Source: Lachnospiraceae bacterium (lineage in GTDB: Bacteria; Bacillota; Clostridia; Lachnospirales; Lachnospiraceae). From it: a stretch of 7,516 bases of DNA. Position 1 is the first letter of the stretch; every line of letters starts with the position of its first letter. The translations under genes and the position numbers were made by a program. Below are positions 1-6,622 of the stretch, in pieces. The notes under the pieces are model-generated. The model had not been told where the DNA came from. It saw only the letters and a program-made list of their open reading frames with translations, and did not search any database. The DNA lies in NCBI GenBank assembly GCA_017483425.1, contig JAFUWM010000003.1:1-7516 (forward strand), read 5' to 3'.

Positions 1-728
1 AGGAGCCCGCAGATGAGATAAGGGAAGCAAAACGAGCCACGGGAAGATACAATATTCTTTTTGTTTCTGAAGGAACAAGGCATGTGCGGACTATTCATAC
101 TTCGGCTGAAAGAATACTGCTGGTGACGGCTTTAGTGGCTATTATCATAGGGGCTCTTATCGCGTATATACTTCACTGGTCTTCCGTAAAAGAAGAATAT
201 GAGGACAGGATAGACGCGCTTAATGATCAGATCACCACTCTTTCCGAAGATAAGATACTGCTTCAGGCAGATATAGAAAATCTGGATCAGGAGCTAAAGG
301 AAGCAAACGATAAGCTCAGCCAGCATGATTCTCAGGCTCAGGCTAAGACCGAGGAGCAGGCGCTGCTTTATATGCCTTCCGCCCTGCCGCTTGATTCACA
401 GGCACTGCCAAGTGAGTTCGACAAGGAAAACAAGTGGATCACGATGGATGCGGCGCCCGGAGTAAGGGTAGTGGCTACGGGAGCCGGAACCGTGACATAT
501 GCCGGCGAGAGTGTTGAGGCAGGGGGATATCTTGTAAGCGTGGATCACGGTAACGGATATCAGTCCAATTATTACTGCCAGAGTGCGCCTGTGGTAAAGG
601 AGAACGCCGCGGTAAACAGGGGGACAGCGCTTTTTGTGATAGGCAATGAAACTGACAAGCTTATATACCGCATACAATATGAGGGGGATTATATAGACCC
701 GTATACGGTACTGAACATTGCAGGGTAA
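1..728 (+). CDS. Membrane-anchored coiled-coil protein with degenerate M23/LytM-like domain (5' end outside window)
   Basis: The frame ending at the TAA 726-728 is open back to base 3, so the gene very probably begins upstream. A GTG at 84 with AAGGA 8-9 nt before it could serve as a start, but the residues before it (RYNILFVSEGTRHVRT) resemble the conserved cytoplasmic N-terminus of clostridial membrane-bound M23 proteins. Numbering from that GTG: one membrane helix at about 11-30, a charged coiled coil at about 34-82, a linker, and an M23/LytM-like beta domain at about 112-214 (GAGTV, GGYLVSVDHGNGY, final IDPYTVL). By my hand alignment the zinc-binding positions are lost: the HxxxD site falls on K117/M121 and the HxH site on R196/Q198. 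Catalysis is therefore unlikely. Degenerate LytM domains (EnvC, SpoIIQ) are known to act as scaffolds or activators of cell-wall enzymes, and a similar extracytoplasmic role is inferred here. The exact partner is unknown. Confidence 0.85.
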   Translation, partial: EPADEIREAKRATGRYNILFVSEGTRHVRTIHTSAERILLVTALVAIIIGALIAYILHWSSVKEEYEDRIDALNDQITTLSEDKILLQADIENLDQELKEANDKLSQHDSQAQAKTEEQALLYMPSALPLDSQALPSEFDKENKWITMDAAPGVRVVATGAGTVTYAGESVEAGGYLVSVDHGNGYQSNYYCQSAPVVKENAAVNRGTALFVIGNETDKLIYRIQYEGDYIDPYTVLNIAG

Positions 729-764
729 AGAAATCTGATCGGATATAAACCGGCGCTTGAATAT

Positions 765-770
765 GAGGTG
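765..770 (+). promoter_or_regulatory. Ribosome binding site deciding the M18 aminopeptidase start
   Basis: GAGGTG lies six bases before the ATG at 777. The in-frame GTG at 768 sits inside this Shine-Dalgarno sequence and has no good site of its own, so the ATG at 777 is the better start. Confidence 0.7.
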
Positions 771-776
771 ACAACT

Positions 777-2162
777 ATGAGACTGGATAATACGGACAAT
801 GCCTGGCTTGGTTATTCCAAAAACGACAGGAAAGAGTTAAAGGATCTTGCAGACTCTTATATTGATTTTCTTTCCAAATGCAAAACCGAAAGGGAATGCG
901 TGAAAGAGATCGTTTCGATGGCGAGAAAGGCCGGTTATAAGGATCTTGATGATATTATTTCAAATGGTAAACGCCTGAAGCATGGAGATAAGGTGTATGC
1001 AGTCGGTATGGGTAAGACAGTGGCGCTTTTTAATCTCGGGAACGAGCCTTTTGAAAACGGTATGAATATCCTTGGAGCGCACATTGACAGTCCTAGACTT
1101 GACTTAAAGCAGAACCCTCTGTATGAAGACGGAGGAATGGCGTACCTTAATACCCATTATTATGGAGGAATCAAGAAATATCAATATGTAACGATCCCGC
1201 TTGCGCTGCACGGAGTCGTTGCGAAGACTGACGGAACTATGGTAGAGGTATCCATAGGAGAGGCGGATGACGAGCCTGTATTCACTATCACTGATATATT
1301 GATACATCTTGCGTCTGAACAGATGGAAAAAAAGGCTAATAAGGCTGTGGAGGGGGAGAGTCTTGATGTACTTGTCGGCTCGATACCCGTGAAGTCTAAG
1401 GAAAAGGATCCGGTAAAGAGCAATATTGTCAAACTTCTGAAGGAGAAGTATGCTATGGCGGAAGAAGACTTTATGTCGGCCGAGATAGAAGTTGTGCCTG
1501 CAGGAAAGGCAAGAAGTCTGGGGCTTGATGAGTCGATGGTTTTATCCTATGGTCAGGATGACAGGGTTTGCGCATATACTTCGCTTGTGGCATTTCTCTC
1601 AACACCTGATGTGGAAAGAACGGGCGTATGCCTTCTGGTGGATAAGGAGGAAATAGGCTCTGTCGGGGCGACCGGAATGAGATCAAGGTTCTTTGAGAAT
1701 ACGCTTGCGGAGGTAATGAATGCAGCGGGAGCGTATAACGACCTTGCGATGCGAAGGACACTGCAGAATTCCAAAATGCTTTCCTCCGATGTGTCCGCGT
1801 CATTTGATCCGCTTTACGCAAATGTGTTTGACAAGCAGAACTCAGCATATTTCGGGCATGGGGTGGTGTTTAATAAATACACAGGCTCCAGGGGAAAGAG
1901 CGGTTCCAATGATGCCAACGCGGAGTTCATGGCGGAGATAAGGGGGATCCTTGACGCGAGAAATGTCAGGTATCAGACCTGTGAGCTTGGAAAGGTAGAT
2001 GCCGGAGGAGGCGGAACTATAGCATATATAATGGCATTGTACGGTATGGATGTGATCGACTGCGGCGTAGCGGTTCTCTCCATGCATGCGCCTTATGAAG
2101 TAACAAGCAAATCGGACATATATGAGGCAACTAAGGCATACAGGGCATTTTTGCTGGCTTAG
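777..2162 (+). CDS. M18 family zinc aminopeptidase
   Basis: This 461-residue protein belongs to peptidase family M18 (aspartyl aminopeptidase / aminopeptidase I; bacterial members are often named apeA or apeB). The family are cytoplasmic dinuclear-zinc enzymes, usually dodecameric, that remove N-terminal residues from peptides in the last steps of protein turnover. The expected metal and catalytic motifs are present in order: HIDSPRLD (H102, D104), GQDDR (D261/D262), DKEEIGS (E291 probable general base, E292 ligand), SSDVSASFDP (D338), the glycine-rich DAGGGGTIA, and MHAPYEV (H437). Length is normal for the bacterial branch and no frameshift is seen. The start is placed at ATG 777 because GAGGTG lies just upstream; starting at GTG 768 would add only three residues. 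There is no signal peptide or membrane segment. It follows the M23-like gene by 48 nt and precedes the sensor gene by 19 nt, so co-transcription is likely. The family is certain; the substrate preference cannot be read from sequence. Confidence 0.96.
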   Translation: MRLDNTDNAWLGYSKNDRKELKDLADSYIDFLSKCKTERECVKEIVSMARKAGYKDLDDIISNGKRLKHGDKVYAVGMGKTVALFNLGNEPFENGMNILGAHIDSPRLDLKQNPLYEDGGMAYLNTHYYGGIKKYQYVTIPLALHGVVAKTDGTMVEVSIGEADDEPVFTITDILIHLASEQMEKKANKAVEGESLDVLVGSIPVKSKEKDPVKSNIVKLLKEKYAMAEEDFMSAEIEVVPAGKARSLGLDESMVLSYGQDDRVCAYTSLVAFLSTPDVERTGVCLLVDKEEIGSVGATGMRSRFFENTLAEVMNAAGAYNDLAMRRTLQNSKMLSSDVSASFDPLYANVFDKQNSAYFGHGVVFNKYTGSRGKSGSNDANAEFMAEIRGILDARNVRYQTCELGKVDAGGGGTIAYIMALYGMDVIDCGVAVLSMHAPYEVTSKSDIYEATKAYRAFLLA

Positions 2163-2170
2163 GTGATTTA

Positions 2171-2176
2171 AGAGGT
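2171..2176 (+). promoter_or_regulatory. Ribosome binding site of the LacI-type sensor gene
   Basis: AGAGGT ends five bases before the ATG at 2182, in the 19-nt gap after the aminopeptidase stop. It supports that ATG as the start, and so supports the conclusion that the protein has no upstream helix-turn-helix. Confidence 0.6.
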
Positions 2177-2181
2177 TCCAT

Positions 2182-3891
2182 ATGAACAGACGCACGGTGG
2201 CACTGCTCGTTCCCGAGCTTTATAACGAGTACTTTGACGGGGTTGTCAGAGGAGCCAAGATGGCAGCGGCGGAAAAGAAGATAAACCTGCTTATAATAGT
2301 GGGCGGAAAATACGGTGAGGATCTTTCCGAAAACGTATTGTACCATCTTGCGGATCAGAGGAGTATTGACGCGATCGCGGCACCCACCGGAACGATCATA
2401 GTAGATGTCGCTGATTTTGACTCTTTCATGAAAGAAACGGAAGGAAAACCCCAGCTCCTGCTGTCAGACAAGCATGAGGGCATACCATGTATCTATTATG
2501 ATAATACGACCGGTATCAGGGAAGCTATGGATTACCTTATAGGAGAAAAGGGATGCGCCAGGATACTTATGTTTGCCGGACCCGAGTATTCCGCTGACGG
2601 AGAGGAAAGGCTTGCCGAGTATCGCAGATGCATGGAGGAAGCAAGACTCCATGTAGAAGACAGAATGGTTGTAAGAGGGAACCATACGGAGGATTGTCTG
2701 GAGGAAGCGAGACGGCTTGTAGAAGCAAATCCCGGAGCTGATGCCATAGTATGCAGCAATGACAGACAGGCACAGGCTCTGTATCGCGCTTTGAGGGAGA
2801 AAGACATAAGGATCGGCACAGATATCTTTGTAACCGGGTTTGACGATCTGAGTGAGAGCTCATATATGGATCCGCCGCTTGCTTCCGTCAGCGTATCTCA
2901 TATAGCTCTTGGCTATGAAGCATGTACGCTTGCTGCCAGAATGGGAGACGGCGAGGAAGCACAGGACAAGGTGCTTAAATGCAGGTTTGTAAACCGTGAG
3001 TCTGCGGGATATGATCCTTATTACCAGCTCTTTAATTTTGAACGCAGGAGAAATGTCAGGACCGGAACGGTATTTGACATACCTACGCTCACATCTTCAA
3101 TGGTTGATTTCATATTTACCGGTGATGCGCATGATTATCAGGCAGGGTGTCAGAGGAAGCTCCTTGAGGACTTTTTCATGAGACTGCTGGAAACCCATCT
3201 GGGAGAGGTGATAAGACGCAGGTCAATGGATGCGAGAGATTATTCGGTCACAAACATCTTTGGCCCCGGAAGTACTGAGAATATAGACTGTGACAGGCTT
3301 TTCAGAGTGCTTGACAGCGTATACAGGGTTTATTGCGCCAGGGAGATGTCAGAGACATCGAGGATGGAGCTTTCAAATCTGATCGCCAGGATAAAGAGCA
3401 CTGTGGCGGAGAGTCTCGAGCGGATGACCGGAAACACAAGAAAACTCGTTGATTCAAGACATGATTCCATAGGACGCTTTTCAAAGAAGCTTTTGGATAT
3501 AGACCCCGAGGGTGAAGAGAGATATGGGGAGCTTATGGAAGCACTCAAGATCATAGGTGTCATGAATGCGAGCATCTTCTTATATGAAAAGCCCATACGC
3601 CAGGTGAAGGGTGAAAGGTTTGAGATACCGGATAAGCTGTACCTAAAAGCGTACCGTGACCGGACGGGCGTGCACATGGTGGATGAAGCGCATCAGGAAA
3701 CCGATACGGCTGATGTCATGGATCACAGGTATCTGGAGGGAGGCATGAGTCACAGCTTTTTTGCCATGGCACTGCATTACGGCGGGTATCAAAGAGGGAT
3801 AATGCTGATAGATATTGATGAGGAGTATCATGCGAGCTATCAGATAATCAATAATGAGATTAATCTGGTAGTGAGCCACTTTAAGCTATGA
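2182..3891 (+). CDS. LacI/GalR-type ligand-sensing protein without DNA-binding domain; C-terminal helical and GAF-like regions
   Basis: The 569-residue product begins directly with a periplasmic-binding-protein-like sensor fold of the LacI/GalR type, about residues 4-285. Diagnostic strands are VALLVPELYNEYFDGVVRGA near the N-terminus, AIVCSNDRQAQALYRAL (N193-D194), and VTGFDDL...SYMDPPLASVSVS (G219-F-D-D), which closely follows the LacI pattern. The N-terminal helix-turn-helix of true LacI repressors is absent, and the start is backed by AGAGGT. There is no signal peptide, so it should sense a small molecule in the cytoplasm. Residues about 290-430 are mostly charged helices. About 440-569 look like a GAF-like alpha/beta domain (VMNASIFLYEKP ... 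GIMLIDIDEE). In Lachnospiraceae this architecture often continues into a GGDEF or other output domain (family knowledge from memory). Here the protein stops at SHFKL, and pcrA starts within its stop codon, so no output module remains. Its ligand and output are unknown, and action by protein-protein contact is only an inference. Confidence 0.8.
   Translation: MNRRTVALLVPELYNEYFDGVVRGAKMAAAEKKINLLIIVGGKYGEDLSENVLYHLADQRSIDAIAAPTGTIIVDVADFDSFMKETEGKPQLLLSDKHEGIPCIYYDNTTGIREAMDYLIGEKGCARILMFAGPEYSADGEERLAEYRRCMEEARLHVEDRMVVRGNHTEDCLEEARRLVEANPGADAIVCSNDRQAQALYRALREKDIRIGTDIFVTGFDDLSESSYMDPPLASVSVSHIALGYEACTLAARMGDGEEAQDKVLKCRFVNRESAGYDPYYQLFNFERRRNVRTGTVFDIPTLTSSMVDFIFTGDAHDYQAGCQRKLLEDFFMRLLETHLGEVIRRRSMDARDYSVTNIFGPGSTENIDCDRLFRVLDSVYRVYCAREMSETSRMELSNLIARIKSTVAESLERMTGNTRKLVDSRHDSIGRFSKKLLDIDPEGEERYGELMEALKIIGVMNASIFLYEKPIRQVKGERFEIPDKLYLKAYRDRTGVHMVDEAHQETDTADVMDHRYLEGGMSHSFFAMALHYGGYQRGIMLIDIDEEYHASYQIINNEINLVVSHFKL
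3888..3891 (+). other. ATGA stop/start overlap coupling the sensor gene and pcrA
   Basis: The TGA stop of the sensor gene (3889-3891) shares bases with the ATG of pcrA (3888-3890). No clear Shine-Dalgarno sequence lies just upstream (the preceding bases are GAGCCACTTTAAGCT), so initiation of pcrA probably depends on ribosomes finishing the sensor gene. No slippery heptamer is seen that would suggest a frameshift fusion instead. Confidence 0.8.
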
Positions 3892-6131
3892 TAAATTTCG
3901 AGGAAGAGCTGAACAACAGGCAGCTGGAGGCTGTCAGAGCTACAGAGGGACCGGTGCTGATACTGGCGGGAGCCGGATCGGGAAAGACGAGGGCACTGAC
4001 CTACAGAGCCGCATATCTTATGGAAGAGCTGGGAGTAAAGCCGTGGAGCATCCTGGCTCTTACTTTTACAAACAAAGCGGCGAGAGAAATGAAAGAGCGG
4101 GTGGCGGCCATGTGTCCTGAAGCGATGAGGGATATCACGGTCTCGACCTTTCACTCACTCTGCCTTCGTATTCTGTTTACGGAAGCTGACAGACTTGGCT
4201 ATGGCAGAAACTTTGAGATAGCGGATCAGACTGACCAGAGAGCCATCGTCAGGGAGATCTGCAAGAGATTACAGATCGATACCAAACAGTATAAGGAGAA
4301 ATCCCTGCTTAACGTGATCTCGGGAGCCAAGGATGAACTCAAGACCCCGGAGGACTTTGCTGCGGAGTATGAGGGCGACTTCTATATGAAGCCTTATGTA
4401 GAGGTGTACAGGGAGTATCAGAAGACTCTGAAGGCAAATGACCAGATGGATTTTGATGACCTTATCCTTAACGTTATAGAGCTGTTTAAGACATATCCTG
4501 AAGTGCTTGAATACTATCAGGATAAATTCCGCTATATCATGGTAGATGAGTATCAGGACACGAACAGGGCGCAGTTTGTATTGATCTCCCTGCTGGCAAA
4601 GAAATATAAAAACCTGTGTGTCGTGGGCGATGACGATCAGTCCATTTATGCTTTCAGGGGAGCCGATATAAGGAACATCCTTGATTTTGAAAAGATATAC
4701 AAGGATGCGTATGTAGTGCGTCTGGAGCAGAATTACCGCTCTACGTCAAATATCCTTTCCGTTGCGAATCAGGTCATTGCCAATAACCGCGGACGTAAGG
4801 CCAAGGAGCTTTGGACAGAGGCGGAGGAAGGAAGAAAGATAAGGTTCAGGCAGCTTGATTCCGCGGCAGGTGAGGCAGCCTTTATTGCTGACGACATAAG
4901 GGATACGGTCGAGGCGGGAAGGGCGCATTACAGGGATTTTGCGATACTCATGCGTACCAACGTGCAGTCAAAGGAATTTGAGGATGCCTTCAGGGTAAGA
5001 GGAATAGATTATGACCTTGTGAAAGGTCTCAGATTCTGGGATACGAAGGTCATAAAGGATGTGACGGCCTTTTTGCTTACCGTGGCGATAGGAACCAACG
5101 ATATGCGTACCTCACGCATCATCAATATACCGAAGAGGGGGATAGGCGCCGCGAGCCTTGAGAAGCTTACGGCATTTGCGGCATCTAACGGTATATCTCT
5201 TCTGGAGGCCTGCGGCAGACCGGAAAACGCCGGGATATCAGGCAAGGCGGGAAAAGGAATGAAGGAATTCCACGACATGATAACAGATCTTCGCGACAGG
5301 ACTTCGGGAATGAAGCTTGAAGATATGCTGGACGAAGTCCTGAAGTATACGGATTACATGACTTATCTCGCGGATGAAGCGGACACGACTGAGAAGTATC
5401 TGGAACAGGAGGAATATATTAATAAGCTCAGGGATTCCTTTATCGAGTATGAGGCGGATTTTGATCCGGAGACAGGAGAGCCTTCACTTATTGATTTCAT
5501 GAGGATGAACGGCGTGGAGGGGACAACTGTAGATATGGATACGGATCCCTCAAATGACGACAAGGTTCTGATCATGACTATGCACAACAGCAAGGGGCTG
5601 GAGTTTCCCCGTGTATATATGGTTGGTATGGAGGAGGGTTTATTCCCCGGATATATGGCCATTTCAAGCGGCAGCGAGGGAGATATAGAGGAAGAGAGAA
5701 GACTCTGCTATGTAGGTATCACAAGGGCTATGGAGGAGCTTACTCTTACCTGCGCGAGATCAAGGATGGTAAATGGCGAGACAAGGTATGCAACGGCTTC
5801 GAGATTCGTGAAGGAGATGCCTTTTGGACTTCTTGATATGAACATTACGCCTGAAAAGACTGAAAGACCGGTGAGGTTCAGGGACGGAAGCACGGCAGTT
5901 CCCAGAACTGTGCCAAAGAGAAGGACTCCCGGAAAAATTCAGCTCGGAAAAGACATGACTCCGGTAAAGCCGGATTATGTAAGCGGTGACAGGGTCAGAC
6001 ATTTTAAATTCGGTGAGGGTATCGTGCTGGATATAAAGGATGGGGGCAAGGATTATGAGGTCACTGTTGATTTTGACGGGCACGGCGTTAAAAAGATGTT
6101 CGCAGGGTTTGCTAAGCTGAAAAAGGTGTGA
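3888..6131 (+). CDS. pcrA: ATP-dependent 3'-5' DNA helicase PcrA (UvrD/Rep, SF1A)
   Basis: The 747-residue product carries the full SF1A helicase motif set: Q motif NNRQ (9-12), Walker A GAGSGKT (28-34), Ia TFTNKAA (59-65), Walker B VDEYQDTN (D220, E221), III GDDDQSIYAFRG (from 247), IV QNYRS (from 281), V TMHNSKGLEF (564-573), the EEGLFPG segment, and VI EEERRLCYVGITRA (601-614). The 2B region GLRFWDTKVIKD...RIINIPKRGIG is intact. A C-terminal Tudor-like module starts near residue 700 (GDRVRHFKFGEGIV); in PcrA/UvrD this segment contacts RNA polymerase. Length matches Firmicute PcrA. Known roles are nucleotide-excision and mismatch-associated repair, removal of recombinase filaments, and relief of replication-transcription conflicts, all in the cytoplasm. 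The start is the ATG overlapping the sensor stop, placing the Q motif at the usual distance from the N-terminus. No key residue is missing. Its placement directly after a sensor gene is the odd point. Confidence 0.97.
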   Translation: MINFEEELNNRQLEAVRATEGPVLILAGAGSGKTRALTYRAAYLMEELGVKPWSILALTFTNKAAREMKERVAAMCPEAMRDITVSTFHSLCLRILFTEADRLGYGRNFEIADQTDQRAIVREICKRLQIDTKQYKEKSLLNVISGAKDELKTPEDFAAEYEGDFYMKPYVEVYREYQKTLKANDQMDFDDLILNVIELFKTYPEVLEYYQDKFRYIMVDEYQDTNRAQFVLISLLAKKYKNLCVVGDDDQSIYAFRGADIRNILDFEKIYKDAYVVRLEQNYRSTSNILSVANQVIANNRGRKAKELWTEAEEGRKIRFRQLDSAAGEAAFIADDIRDTVEAGRAHYRDFAILMRTNVQSKEFEDAFRVRGIDYDLVKGLRFWDTKVIKDVTAFLLTVAIGTNDMRTSRIINIPKRGIGAASLEKLTAFAASNGISLLEACGRPENAGISGKAGKGMKEFHDMITDLRDRTSGMKLEDMLDEVLKYTDYMTYLADEADTTEKYLEQEEYINKLRDSFIEYEADFDPETGEPSLIDFMRMNGVEGTTVDMDTDPSNDDKVLIMTMHNSKGLEFPRVYMVGMEEGLFPGYMAISSGSEGDIEEERRLCYVGITRAMEELTLTCARSRMVNGETRYATASRFVKEMPFGLLDMNITPEKTERPVRFRDGSTAVPRTVPKRRTPGKIQLGKDMTPVKPDYVSGDRVRHFKFGEGIVLDIKDGGKDYEVTVDFDGHGVKKMFAGFAKLKKV

Positions 6132-6145
6132 TAGAATTATTCCAC

Positions 6146-6151
6146 GGAGGT
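6146..6151 (+). promoter_or_regulatory. Ribosome binding site of the acidic-tail membrane protein gene
   Basis: GGAGGT lies nine bases before the ATG at 6161. The earlier in-frame GTG at 6128 overlaps the pcrA stop (GTGA) and would translate through this site, so ATG 6161 is preferred. The spacing is slightly long. Confidence 0.6.
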
Positions 6152-6160
6152 ACTATAAGT

Positions 6161-6607
6161 ATGAGTCTGGATAGTTTTTTTTCAAGCACAAAGGTCTGCG
6201 GCGAAAATCTTATTAATTCCATAAACGGAAAAAGGAACGAGCTTGCAAGCCAGATAAAAAGCTACAAGGATAATGCCGATATAAAGGATATTCTTGCAGC
6301 GTCAAAGCTAACTGAGATTCTTAAGAGAGATGAGGAGGAGGCTGAAATGAGGAAAAAGAGCCCTGTTGTCACCATACTTGCGGTGATTGGCGCAGTTGTA
6401 GCGGTAGCCTGCATAGCATTTGCGGTTTACAAGTATTTCACACCGGATTATCTTGATGATTTTGATGACGGTGATGATGATTTTGACGATGATGATCTCT
6501 TTGAGGACGAAGACGAAGAGGAGCCTGCAAAGACAGAGACAACAACGACAGAGGCAGCTGCAACGACAGAGACAGAGGCAAAAACGGAGGCAAATGCAGG
6601 GGCTTAA
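6161..6607 (+). CDS. Small single-pass membrane protein with strongly acidic C-terminal tail, function unknown
   Basis: I do not recognise this 148-residue protein. Visible parts, numbered from ATG 6161: an N-terminal soluble, probably helical region (1-60); a basic patch RKKS (64-67); one hydrophobic segment at about 69-90 (VVTILAVIGAVVAVACIAFAVY); a tail extremely rich in Asp then Glu (about 97-121); and a low-complexity Thr/Glu/Ala end (about 124-148). The basic patch before the helix and the acidic residues after it predict N-inside, C-outside topology by the positive-inside rule. The tail would then lie at the cell surface or in the wall, where it could bind cations or act as a spacer. 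An inside-out arrangement is possible and would place the acidic tail near nucleic-acid enzymes such as PcrA. The start follows GGAGGT; its ATG is 29 nt after the pcrA stop, and it ends 15 nt before rlmD, in the same reading frame as rlmD. Coding status is supported by the ribosome site, tight packing and membrane architecture. Confidence 0.75.
   Translation: MSLDSFFSSTKVCGENLINSINGKRNELASQIKSYKDNADIKDILAASKLTEILKRDEEEAEMRKKSPVVTILAVIGAVVAVACIAFAVYKYFTPDYLDDFDDGDDDFDDDDLFEDEDEEEPAKTETTTTEAAATTETEAKTEANAGA
6454..6604 (+). repeat. Low-complexity codon tract (GAY/GAR then ACA/GAG/GCA)
   Basis: About 6454-6525 is a near-continuous run of GAT, GAC, GAA and GAG codons broken by a few Phe, Leu and Gly codons. 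About 6526-6604 is built of ACA/ACG, GAG and GCA codons with short imperfect repeats (ACGACAGAG occurs twice). It codes for the acidic and Thr/Glu/Ala tail of the membrane protein. Such tracts can vary in length by slippage, so tail length may differ between strains. Confidence 0.65.
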
Positions 6608-6622
6608 CGGCTTTTGTTCTCT

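Noticed and set aside
718..749. Possible promoter before the aminopeptidase: TTGCAG (718-723) and TATAAA (744-749)
   Set aside because: The spacer would be 20 bases, longer than the usual 16-18. Using GATATA at 742 gives 18 but a poor -10 match. Not strong enough to call.
1471..1848. 125-codon open frame on the minus strand within the aminopeptidase gene
   Set aside because: The plus strand carries the M18 catalytic motifs here. The minus product has a shadow-like composition (rich in Pro, His, Arg, Ser) and no domain.
3880..3900. Programmed frameshift fusing the sensor to PcrA
   Set aside because: The junction (CAC TTT AAG CTA TGA) has no slippery heptamer of the X XXY YYZ type. Both proteins look complete on their own, so stop-start coupling explains the overlap.
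6128..6160. GTG 6128 as start of the acidic membrane protein, overlapping the pcrA stop as GTGA
   Set aside because: No ribosome site sits properly upstream, and the extension would translate through the GGAGGT at 6146-6151, which better serves ATG 6161.
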